This document shows, in pieces, positions 1-6,836 of a stretch of 8,143 nt of DNA. How positions within the stretch are numbered: the first letter of the stretch is position 1; every line of letters starts with the position of its first letter. The DNA lies in assembly GCA_002393095.1 (NCBI GenBank), contig DGII01000118.1, positions 1 to 8,143 of the forward strand, read 5' to 3'. The DNA is from Lachnospiraceae bacterium UBA3826. GTDB taxonomy: Bacteria; Bacillota; Clostridia; Lachnospirales; Lachnospiraceae. The notes under the pieces are model-generated. The model did not search any database and was not told the DNA's origin. It saw only the letters and a list, made by a program, of their open reading frames with translations. The position numbers and the translations under genes were made by a program.

Positions 1-1
1 A

Positions 2-262
2 GAATTAGTTGATGCTATGGCTAAGTCAGCAGGTCTTACCAAGAAGGATGCTGAGGCAGCACTCAAGGCTTTCACAGAGGCTGTTACAAAGGCTCTTAAG
101 AAGGGTGACAAGGTTCAGTTAGTTGGCTTTGGTACATTCGAAGTTACCAAGAGAGCTGCAAGAGAGGGTAGAAATCCTCAGACTGGTGCTGTTATGAAGA
201 TTAAGGCTTCTAAGGCTCCTAAGTTCAAGGCTGGTAAGGCTCTTAAGGACGCTGTTAACTAA
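2..262 (+). CDS. hup: HU-family nucleoid DNA-binding protein (5' end cut by window edge)
   Basis: This is a small basic histone-like protein that binds and bends DNA as a dimer and compacts the nucleoid. The reading frame is open from base 2, and the residues before the first ATG (ELVDA, then MAKSAGL) match the normal HU N-terminus. The ATG at 17 is therefore internal, and only about four residues lie outside the window. Visible are the helical N-terminal half, the family signature around GFGTFEV, and the beta-arm with RNPQTG, whose proline intercalates into DNA in known HU proteins. The chain ends with the usual FKAGKALKDAVN. About 86 of roughly 90 residues are present. All Lys codons are AAG and all Ala codons are GCT or GCA, the biased usage expected of a very highly expressed gene and unlike the genes downstream. 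A terminator follows 29 bases after the stop, so it is a separate transcription unit from rqcP. Confidence 0.95.
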   Translation, partial: ELVDAMAKSAGLTKKDAEAALKAFTEAVTKALKKGDKVQLVGFGTFEVTKRAAREGRNPQTGAVMKIKASKAPKFKAGKALKDAVN

Positions 263-291
263 TATACAGCATATCGGAACGTTAAGTTCAG

Positions 292-321
292 GGGTAAGTA
301 CCGCGGTACTTACCCTTTTTT
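292..321 (+). terminator. Intrinsic terminator of the HU gene
   Basis: GGGTAAGTACCG (292-303) is followed directly by its exact reverse complement (304-315), a 24-base perfect palindrome. It would fold as a 10-bp stem with a CGCG loop and is followed by six T residues (316-321). This is a textbook rho-independent terminator, 29 bases past the HU stop, and it separates HU from the downstream operon. Confidence 0.93.
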
Positions 322-343
322 ATATGTATTGCCGCAACACATA

Positions 344-352
344 TGGTATAAT
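344..352 (+). promoter_or_regulatory. Extended -10 promoter for the rqcP operon
   Basis: TGGTATAAT matches the extended -10 form TGnTATAAT exactly and lies 29 bases before the rqcP start codon, placing transcription start near 359-361. No good -35 is present at 16-18 bases; that region is the tail of the HU terminator T-run. The promoter would therefore depend on the TG extension. TTGCCG (329-334) could pair with a weaker -10 (GATATT, 353-358), but this is less likely. Inferred from sequence only. Confidence 0.7.
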
Positions 353-381
353 GATATTAGTGTTCGGAATGGTGGATTATT

Positions 382-621
382 ATGAGACTTGATAAATATC
401 TTAAAGTATCCAGATTGATCAAAAGGAGAACTGTGGCCAATGAAGCCTGTGATGCCGGAAGGGTCCTTATTAACGGTAATGTGGCCAAGGCAGGGACCAA
501 TGTAAAGGTGGGCGACAGGATCACCGTTATGTTCGGCAATAAGGAAGTCAATGTCGAGGTCATCGCAGTGGAAGAGACCGTTAAGAAGGAAGAAGCAGGG
601 AGCCTGTACAAGTATATATGA
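382..621 (+). CDS. rqcP: S4-domain ribosome quality control factor RqcP (YabO/Hsp15 family)
   Basis: A 79-residue RNA-binding protein. In the family, RqcP binds the obstructed 50S subunit with RqcH and tRNA-Ala and supports C-terminal alanine tailing of stalled nascent chains. The S4 fold covers roughly residues 1-60: it opens with RLDKYLKVSRLIKRR, continues with the helix carrying EACDAGRV, and has the beta segment LINGNVAKAG and then VKVGD. This agrees closely with Bacillus subtilis YabO as I recall it, including the C-terminal KKEEA stretch. The start is supported by GGTGG at 371-375, six bases upstream. The gene is first in the operon and its TGA overlaps the next ATG (ATGA, 618-621), suggesting translational coupling. 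The equivalent place in B. subtilis is yabO, just before yabP, yabQ and divIC; yabP and yabQ are absent here. Hsp15-like heat-shock RNA-binding protein is the alternative name for the same family. Confidence 0.92.
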   Translation: MRLDKYLKVSRLIKRRTVANEACDAGRVLINGNVAKAGTNVKVGDRITVMFGNKEVNVEVIAVEETVKKEEAGSLYKYI

Positions 622-926
622 AGAATAAGTATCTCATAAGAAGTTCCAAAAAGAAGCAGAACCGGGTATCGGTCATCCTCATAACTATAGTCCTTATAAT
701 GCTTATAATAGTCGTGTCCGTAGGTAAGTACAATATAAGCAAGCGTCAGGCGGAATATGACAAGAAGGAAGCCAGACTTATAGAACAGATCGAAGAGGAG
801 AATAAGAGAGCCGAGGAGATATCTGAATATGAGAAGTACACCAAAACCAAGAAGTATGCGGAAGAGGTGGCTAAGGAGAAGCTTGGTCTTGTGAAGGAAG
901 ATGAGATCATATTCAAGGAGGAGTAA
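618..926 (+). CDS. divIC: DivIC/FtsB-type septum formation initiator
   Basis: A 102-residue bitopic membrane protein of the divisome. DivIC/FtsB proteins form a coiled-coil complex with FtsL (and DivIB/FtsQ) that helps activate septal peptidoglycan synthesis. The order is a short basic cytoplasmic N-terminus (residues 1-16, RSSKKKQNR), one transmembrane segment (about 17-36), then a highly charged helix (about 42-78) rich in Glu and Lys with coiled-coil character. The end is typical of the family: AEEVAKEKLGLVKEDEIIF, in which the A..KLGLV...EI pattern is diagnostic. The start codon overlaps the rqcP stop by four bases and no separate strong ribosome binding site is needed. Between it and tilS there are only eight bases, whereas sporulating relatives often carry spoIIE there. 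FtsL, a related small protein, is a possible alternative, but the C-terminal motif and gene order favour DivIC. Confidence 0.87.
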   Translation: MKNKYLIRSSKKKQNRVSVILITIVLIMLIIVVSVGKYNISKRQAEYDKKEARLIEQIEEENKRAEEISEYEKYTKTKKYAEEVAKEKLGLVKEDEIIFKEE

Positions 927-934
927 AGGGATAT

Positions 935-2338
935 ATGCTCAAGGGGGTTAAGCTGGCCTTGGACAAATTCCATATGATAGATGAAGGAGACAGTGTCGTT
1001 GTGGGAGTGTCCGGCGGTGCTGATTCTGTTGCGTTGCTTTTGCAGCTTGCAGAGTATAGTAAGCAGTTAGACTATACACTGCAGGTTTTTCATTTGAATC
1101 ATATGATAAGGGATGAAGCCGATCACGATGAGACCTTCGTAAAGGAACTGTGCGAAAGACTTGAAATCCCTTTTTTTTGTGCCAAAGAGGATGTGCGTAT
1201 GCGTGCGGACATATGGCATATGTCCGTGGAGGAGGCCGGCCGCAGGATAAGATATGAGAAAATGAGAGAACTTGGTGCGGACAAGATAGCGGTGGGTCAT
1301 CATGAGGATGATCTGGCAGAGACCGTGCTTATCAATATGTGCAGGGGAACAGGACTGCACGGTATGGTGGGGATCGCGCCGGTGCAGGATGATATCATCA
1401 GACCGTTTATATATATGACAAGAAGCGAGATAGAGGATTATCTTACGGATATAGGACAGACATATTGCAGGGATGTGACCAACGAATCCACGGATTACAC
1501 AAGGAATAAGCTTAGATTGGACATTATTCCGGAGCTTAAGAGCAGAATCAACGAAAGGTCGGTAAGACATATCGCAGCCATGGCCGGCGATATGTATGAG
1601 ATAGAAGAGTATATAGATGAAGAGGTCAAGGGGTATTATGACAGATGTATCATAAAAGAAGAGGATGACAGCATTGTCATATCGCTTGCGGACTTAACTG
1701 AACTTAAGCCGTTTATTAAGAGGGAACTGCTACTTATGGTACTTGAGAAGCTCACTCCGAGACGCAAGGACATATCCAGGACGCACGTGGACATGATCAC
1801 TGACATATGCAGTCTGGAGGGGGAGAAGACACTTGATCTGCCCTATGACCTTAATGTATGCAAGTCCTATGATGAACTTAGACTCACGGTAAGGAGAGAG
1901 CCGGAGGAAGGAAGCTTAAGCGAGCAGGAACAGGTTGATATCAAGGTCCCGATGCTTACACGAGGAGAAGGCTGGACGGGGGATATCGATTCGAAGACGC
2001 ATATCACCATGCGCGTCATGTCATTAAGCGGTAAGAGCGAAATACCGCACAACACATATACTAAGTGGTTTGATTATGATAAAATAGACTGGTCCGGGTT
2101 GTGTATAAGGAACAGAAGGCCGGGTGACTATATAACGATCAATGATAAGGGAGACAGGAAATCCCTTCAGGATTATATGGTGAACGAGAAGATAGAGAGG
2201 GGCTTAAGGGACACGCTTCCACTTCTTGCGGACGGCAGCCATATACTGTGGGTGATCGGTCACAGGATAAGTGAGTACTATAAGCTGGGTAATGAGAGTA
2301 AGAGGATTCTTGAGGTCGAGATAACAATAGAACAGTAA
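935..2338 (+). CDS. tilS: tRNA(Ile)-lysidine synthetase
   Basis: TilS uses ATP and lysine to convert C34 of tRNA-Ile(CAU) to lysidine, switching its charging from Met to Ile and its decoding from AUG to AUA. It is normally essential. The N-terminal PP-loop ATPase domain is complete: SGGADS at residues 26-31, HLNHMIR at 53-59, GHHEDDLAET at 121-130, RGTGLHGM at 138-145, RPF at 156-158 and the TN....Y.RN..R pattern at 182-194. A middle helical substrate-binding region follows, and the C-terminal TilS domain (about 390-463) has RNRRPGD, KSLQDYMVNEKI and the WVIGHRISE segment. At 467 residues it has the full three-domain length. Start choice: ATG at 935 has AAAGGG at 925-930 and a stronger AAGGAGG at 915-921 inside the end of divIC. 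By my count 23 of 42 Ile codons are ATA, the codon this enzyme makes readable. Confidence 0.96.
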   Translation: MLKGVKLALDKFHMIDEGDSVVVGVSGGADSVALLLQLAEYSKQLDYTLQVFHLNHMIRDEADHDETFVKELCERLEIPFFCAKEDVRMRADIWHMSVEEAGRRIRYEKMRELGADKIAVGHHEDDLAETVLINMCRGTGLHGMVGIAPVQDDIIRPFIYMTRSEIEDYLTDIGQTYCRDVTNESTDYTRNKLRLDIIPELKSRINERSVRHIAAMAGDMYEIEEYIDEEVKGYYDRCIIKEEDDSIVISLADLTELKPFIKRELLLMVLEKLTPRRKDISRTHVDMITDICSLEGEKTLDLPYDLNVCKSYDELRLTVRREPEEGSLSEQEQVDIKVPMLTRGEGWTGDIDSKTHITMRVMSLSGKSEIPHNTYTKWFDYDKIDWSGLCIRNRRPGDYITINDKGDRKSLQDYMVNEKIERGLRDTLPLLADGSHILWVIGHRISEYYKLGNESKRILEVEITIEQ

Positions 2339-2352
2339 AAAGGAGAATCAAA

Positions 2353-2877
2353 ATGGCAGAACATGTAGAGGTAATGCTTACAGAAGAAGAAGTGGATAAG
2401 AAGATCAAGGAGCTGGGAGAGAAGATAAGCGCCGACTATGCAGGCAGGCAGGTGCATCTTGTCTGTGTACTTAAAGGCGGAAGCTTTTTCATGTGTGAGC
2501 TGGCCAAAAGGATAACCGTTCCGGTATCGCTTGATTTCATGAGTGTATCAAGCTACGGCGGAGATACCAAGTCAAGCGGCGTGGTAAAGATAGTCAAGGA
2601 TCTTGACGAGCCACTTAACGGTAAGGATGTGATTGTCATAGAGGATATTGTGGATTCCGGAAGGACACTAAGCTACCTGCTTGAGATGCTAAGTGACAGG
2701 AAGCCTAACAGCCTTAAGCTGTGTACGCTTCTTGATAAGCCGGAGAGAAGAGTTGTGGATGTTAAGGTGGACTATACGGGATTTGCCATACCGGATGAAT
2801 TCGTGGTGGGATATGGCCTTGATTATGACCAGAAGTATCGTAATCTGCCTTATATCGGTGTTGTGAAGTTTGATTAA
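2353..2877 (+). CDS. hpt: Hypoxanthine(-guanine) phosphoribosyltransferase
   Basis: A cytoplasmic purine-salvage enzyme that joins hypoxanthine or guanine to PRPP, giving IMP or GMP and pyrophosphate. The 174-residue length is normal for bacterial HPRT. Motifs in order: LKGG at 40-43 (the PPi-binding cis-peptide loop); the flexible catalytic loop around SSYGGDTKSSG at 66-76; the PRPP-binding signature VIVIEDIVDSGRTL at 93-106 with its acidic pair E97-D98; and the purine-binding segment FAIPDEFVVGYGLDY at 144-158 followed by YRNLPYIG. The start at 2353 has AGGAG at 2341-2345, seven bases upstream. Its place between tilS and ftsH is the same as hprT in Bacillus subtilis, where TilS and HprT have been reported to act together as activators of ftsH transcription. 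Nothing here shows whether that holds in this organism. No oddities seen. Confidence 0.96.
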   Translation: MAEHVEVMLTEEEVDKKIKELGEKISADYAGRQVHLVCVLKGGSFFMCELAKRITVPVSLDFMSVSSYGGDTKSSGVVKIVKDLDEPLNGKDVIVIEDIVDSGRTLSYLLEMLSDRKPNSLKLCTLLDKPERRVVDVKVDYTGFAIPDEFVVGYGLDYDQKYRNLPYIGVVKFD

Positions 2878-2904
2878 AGGAAATCGTAAGGAAAAGCAAT
2901 ATCA

Positions 2905-4713
2905 ATGAACAAATCTAACAGAGTATTTAACTTTTATTTTGTATTGATCCTAGTGGCTGCGCTTATGATGGTGTGGTATGCATCCAATAAGGCTGCATCC
3001 CAGATATATACCAGAGGCGGTTTTGAGGCGGATCTTAAGGCAGGCAATGTCTTAAGCGTAGAGATCAATCCCAATACGGAAGTACCTACAGGTGTGCTTG
3101 ATATAGGATTTACCAACGGTGAGCACAGGGAGCTTAATGTAACGGATGTTAATGAGATACAGGAGTTGCTTAAGAGCTATGATATCGATCCTGTGGTTCA
3201 GGATGTTCCCAGAGAGAGTCTCATCATATCCTATGGTATACCGATCTTATCGATAATCGCAATCGTAGTACTTCTGTTCTTTATGATGAATGCCGGTGCC
3301 GGCGGAGCAGGCGGCGGTAAGATGATGAACTTCGGTAAGAGCAGAGCCAAGCTTGACACAGATACCAAGACCAAGCTTGACGATGTAGCGGGTCTTAAGG
3401 AAGAGAAGGAGGATTTGGAGGAGATCATTGATTTCCTTAAGGCACCGGATAAGTATACCAAGGTAGGAGCAAGGATTCCTAAGGGTGTATTGCTTGAGGG
3501 TGCTCCGGGTACAGGTAAGACCCTGCTTGCCAAGGCTGTTGCGGGAGAAGCCAATGTGCCTTTTTTCTCCATATCCGGTTCTGACTTCGTAGAGATGTTC
3601 GTGGGTGTGGGTGCATCCAGAGTGAGGGATCTCTTCGCGGATGCGAAGAAGAATGCACCCTGTATAGTATTCATAGACGAGATAGATGCTGTGGCAAGGC
3701 GACGCGGTACAGGCATGGGCGGTGGTCATGACGAGAGAGAGCAGACCCTTAACCAGATGCTTGTGGAGATGGACGGATTCGGTGTCAATGAAGGCATCAT
3801 AGTGATGGCAGCGACCAACAGAGTAGATATACTTGATCCGGCGATATTAAGACCCGGAAGGTTTGACCGTAAGATATCCGTAGGTGCGCCTGACGTAAGA
3901 GGCAGGGAGGATATACTTAAGGTACATGCAAGGAATAAGCCTCTTGCAGAGGATGTGGATCTTAAGCAGGTAGCTCAGACAACAGCCGGATTCACAGGCG
4001 CAGATCTTGAGAACCTCCTTAATGAATCGGCTATACTCGCAGCCAGAGAGAACAGGGCTTATATTACCATGGAGGATATACGCAAGTCCTTCATCAAGGT
4101 GGGAATAGGAGCCGAGAAGAAGAGCAGGGTAATCTCCGACAAGGAGAAGAAGATCACGGCATATCATGAGTCAGGACATGCTATCCTGTTCCATGTGCTT
4201 CCGGATATGGACCCTGTATATACCATATCTATCATTCCCACTGGTTCGGGAGCGGCGGGTTATACCATGCCTCTGCCTGAAAAGGATGAGATGTTCTTGA
4301 CCAAGGGCAAGATGCTTCAGGATATAATGGTACTCTTAGGTGGACGTATCGCTGAAGAGATAGTGTTCGGAGATATCACGACCGGAGCATCCAATGATAT
4401 TAAGCGAGCCACAAGAGAGGCACGTAAGATGGTGACTAAGTACGGAATGTCTGAGAATATCGGTGTCATCAATTATGATGATGAAGACGAAGAGGTATTC
4501 ATAGGAAGGGATCTGGCACATCCCAGAAGCCACAGTGAATACATCACAGGAGAGATAGATAAGGAAGTTAAGGCGATAATAGAAGACTGTTACAGGAAGG
4601 CAAAGGACATAATCTTAGAGAACAGAGATATACTTGAGAGAAGTGCGGCACTCCTTATAGAGAAGGAGAGGATATCAAGGGAAGAATTCGAAGCGCTCTT
4701 TGTCGGCGCATAA
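2905..4713 (+). CDS. ftsH: ATP-dependent zinc metalloprotease FtsH
   Basis: A membrane-anchored hexameric AAA+ protease that extracts and degrades misassembled membrane proteins and selected cytoplasmic regulators. The 602 residues contain a first transmembrane segment (about 9-26), a small extracytoplasmic domain (27-106), a second transmembrane segment (107-129) and a Gly-rich linker (131-140). In the AAA+ module are Walker A GAPGTGKT (199-206), the pore-loop FVGVG (232-236), Walker B CIVFIDEIDA (253-262) and the second region of homology, with TNRVDILDPAILRPGRFDR at 304-322. The M41 protease domain has HESGH (421-425) with two zinc-binding His and catalytic Glu, and the third zinc ligand is probably D498 in TTGASNDIKRAT. 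All catalytic residues are intact. The C-terminus is short, without a long acidic tail. The start ATG has TAAGGAAAAG upstream with a rather long spacing of about 12 bases. It lies 27 bases after hpt, the widest gap within the operon. Confidence 0.97.
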   Translation: MNKSNRVFNFYFVLILVAALMMVWYASNKAASQIYTRGGFEADLKAGNVLSVEINPNTEVPTGVLDIGFTNGEHRELNVTDVNEIQELLKSYDIDPVVQDVPRESLIISYGIPILSIIAIVVLLFFMMNAGAGGAGGGKMMNFGKSRAKLDTDTKTKLDDVAGLKEEKEDLEEIIDFLKAPDKYTKVGARIPKGVLLEGAPGTGKTLLAKAVAGEANVPFFSISGSDFVEMFVGVGASRVRDLFADAKKNAPCIVFIDEIDAVARRRGTGMGGGHDEREQTLNQMLVEMDGFGVNEGIIVMAATNRVDILDPAILRPGRFDRKISVGAPDVRGREDILKVHARNKPLAEDVDLKQVAQTTAGFTGADLENLLNESAILAARENRAYITMEDIRKSFIKVGIGAEKKSRVISDKEKKITAYHESGHAILFHVLPDMDPVYTISIIPTGSGAAGYTMPLPEKDEMFLTKGKMLQDIMVLLGGRIAEEIVFGDITTGASNDIKRATREARKMVTKYGMSENIGVINYDDEDEEVFIGRDLAHPRSHSEYITGEIDKEVKAIIEDCYRKAKDIILENRDILERSAALLIEKERISREEFEALFVGA

Positions 4714-4723
4714 GGTGGGGTAA

Positions 4724-6832
4724 ATGGAAAGCAGCAGACTGATATATTCAGACACAACCGATGAATACATATCCAACGTAGAACCGGGAGCAGGCGAAGC
4801 GATAAGCATAAGGCTTCGTGTTCCCCGTAAGGTAACGGATAAGGCACAGATCATAGTCAATGATGAGATAATCACCATGAAGAGAAAGAAGAGAAACGGT
4901 GATTATGAGTTCTATGAAGCTAAGATCACTCTAAGTGCCGAGATGATCAGATACTACTTCAGGGTGACGATCAAGGGTGAAGACTATATCTATGATCATC
5001 GCGGTGCAGTGCCGGAATCGGGCAATCCCAAAGCAATAGATGAAGAATGCTTCTTCAGTGTGATACCCGGATTCAAGACTCCGGACTGGGCTAAGGGAGC
5101 GGTATTCTACCAGATATATGTAGACCGCTTTTATAATGGTGACAAGACCAATGATGTACGCACGGGTGAGTACAGATACCTTGATAAACTTACTGAAGCC
5201 AAGAACTGGAATGATCCCATAGACAGCGGTCTGAACGAATTCTATGGCGGGGATCTGCAGGGTATCATAGATAAGCTGGATTATCTTAAGGAGCTCGGAG
5301 TGGAGGTGCTCTATCTTAACCCCATATTCGTCTCGCCCTCCAATCATAAGTATGATACGACGGATTATGACTATATTGATCCGCATTTCGGTGTGATACG
5401 TCATGATGAAGGAGCGATACTTGATTCACCTCTTAAGGGCAATACCGAAGCGACAAGATTCATAAGCCGGATAACAAGCAAGGAGAATCTGGAAGCATCC
5501 AATGAGCTTTTCTGTAAGCTTACAGGAGAAGCTCACGCAAGAGGAATGAGAGTGATCCTCGACGGAGTGTTCAATCACTGCGGCTCATTCAATAAGTGGA
5601 TGGATGCAGAGCGTATATACGAGAATGTACCTGATTATCCCAAGGGAGCATATATAGCTAAGGACAGTCCCTACCATGATTATTTTACCTTCGGAAGCAA
5701 GGGAAGCTGGCCGTATAATGAGGATTATGAAGCATGGTGGGATTATAAGACACTGCCTAAGCTTAATTACAGGTGTAAGGAGCTGTATGATCATATCCTT
5801 GCGATAGGTGCAAAATGGGTATCGGAACCATATAATGCCGACGGATGGAGACTTGATGTGGCAGCGGACCTTGGCCCCGACAGTGAGACCAATCACGCAT
5901 TCTGGTCAGACTTTAGAAGTAAGGTCAAGGAGGCTAATCCGGAAGCCATAATCCTGGCCGAACACTACGGAGATGCCTCACCATGGCTTAGAGGCGGTCA
6001 GTGGGATACCGTGATGAATTATGATGCCTTCATGGAGCCGGTGACGTGGTTTTTGACAGGAATGGAGAAGCACAATGATGAATATAAGCCGGAGCTTATA
6101 GGAGACACCGATGCATTCTGGGACAGTATGGCACGTAACGGTGCGAGAATGTCTACACCTTCCTATCAGGTGGCAATGAATGAGCTGAGTAATCACGATC
6201 ATTCGAGATTCCTGACAAGGACCACTCATGAAGTGGGACGCATGGAGAAGCTTGGCAGAGCTGCAGCGGAAGAGAAAGCTGACAAAGCAGTGCTTCGACA
6301 GGCTGTTGTCATGCAGATGACTTGGGTGGGTGCACCCACGCTGTATTACGGTGATGAGGCCGGTGTAGCCGGATTCACAGACCCGGATAACAGGCGTGTA
6401 TATCCATGGGGTAATGAAGATAAGGAGCTTATAGAATTCCATAAGGCGGCAATAAGGCTGCATAAGGAGAGTCCTGAGCTGAAGCGCGGTTCCCTCATGA
6501 GGCTTCCCGTACCTAAAGGCTCTGTTGCTTATGCGAGGGTATATAAGAAGGAAGCATCTGTCGTAATAGTCAACACCATGAACGTGGATATGGAGTATAA
6601 GATACCGGTAAGCCTGCTTGGTATAGGATACGGTAAAAGATACCTCACTAAGCTTATCACAGACCGCGGAGGATACAAGGCAAAGGGAAGAAGCTATAAG
6701 GATAAGAATGGTGTGATCGTAGTTAGAGTTAAGGCCGGCGGAGCCGTTATACTAAGACACAAGAGAATGTGGGCAAGACACAAGGCGGAGAACACCCTGC
6801 CGGAAGTGAAGGAAAAGGAAAAGGGAAAGTGA
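4724..6832 (+). CDS. GH13 alpha-glycosidase, neopullulanase/cyclomaltodextrinase-like
   Basis: A 702-residue alpha-amylase-family enzyme expected to cleave alpha-1,4 (perhaps also alpha-1,6) bonds in maltodextrins, cyclodextrins or glycogen. It has no signal peptide, so it should act in the cytoplasm. An N-terminal beta-sandwich (about 1-115), like that of neopullulanases (CBM34-type), precedes the TIM barrel that opens at AVFYQIYVDRF (126-136). Conserved regions: GGDLQGI (175-181); I, DGVFNH (280-285); V, LPKLN (344-348), close to the MPKLN of the neopullulanase subfamily; II, GWRLDVAAD (374-382) with nucleophile D378; III, AEHYGD with acid/base E413; IV, LSNHDHSRF (488-496) with D492; and GAPTLYYGDE (536-545). 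A beta domain and a Lys/Arg-rich tail end the protein. AGGTGGGG (4713-4720) supports the start, ten bases after ftsH. Substrate and EC number cannot be fixed from sequence. Confidence 0.88.
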   Translation: MESSRLIYSDTTDEYISNVEPGAGEAISIRLRVPRKVTDKAQIIVNDEIITMKRKKRNGDYEFYEAKITLSAEMIRYYFRVTIKGEDYIYDHRGAVPESGNPKAIDEECFFSVIPGFKTPDWAKGAVFYQIYVDRFYNGDKTNDVRTGEYRYLDKLTEAKNWNDPIDSGLNEFYGGDLQGIIDKLDYLKELGVEVLYLNPIFVSPSNHKYDTTDYDYIDPHFGVIRHDEGAILDSPLKGNTEATRFISRITSKENLEASNELFCKLTGEAHARGMRVILDGVFNHCGSFNKWMDAERIYENVPDYPKGAYIAKDSPYHDYFTFGSKGSWPYNEDYEAWWDYKTLPKLNYRCKELYDHILAIGAKWVSEPYNADGWRLDVAADLGPDSETNHAFWSDFRSKVKEANPEAIILAEHYGDASPWLRGGQWDTVMNYDAFMEPVTWFLTGMEKHNDEYKPELIGDTDAFWDSMARNGARMSTPSYQVAMNELSNHDHSRFLTRTTHEVGRMEKLGRAAAEEKADKAVLRQAVVMQMTWVGAPTLYYGDEAGVAGFTDPDNRRVYPWGNEDKELIEFHKAAIRLHKESPELKRGSLMRLPVPKGSVAYARVYKKEASVVIVNTMNVDMEYKIPVSLLGIGYGKRYLTKLITDRGGYKAKGRSYKDKNGVIVVRVKAGGAVILRHKRMWARHKAENTLPEVKEKEKGK

Positions 6833-6836
6833 TTGC

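Noticed and set aside
17..19. ATG at 17 as the start of the HU gene
   Set aside because: The frame is open to the window edge, and the preceding residues ELVDA belong to the conserved HU N-terminus, so this Met is internal.
374..383. GGATTATTAT before rqcP, repeated at 8068-8077
   Set aside because: A ten-base AT-rich match in two places is expected by chance; the first copy is part of a ribosome binding site and start codon and the second overlaps a -10 element.
1067..1570. 167-codon antisense frame inside tilS
   Set aside because: It lies opposite a fully conserved tilS coding region, and its translation has no recognisable domain and an odd His/Cys/Ile-rich composition typical of antisense shadows.
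3231..3729. Two overlapping antisense frames of about 160 codons opposite ftsH
   Set aside because: They overlap each other in different frames over the conserved AAA+ domain, so at most a composition effect; no ribosome binding site or known motif supports them.
4931..5404. Antisense frame of 157 codons opposite the GH13 gene (a similar one at 5978-6463)
   Set aside because: The sense strand carries the conserved GH13 regions, and the antisense products show no family features.
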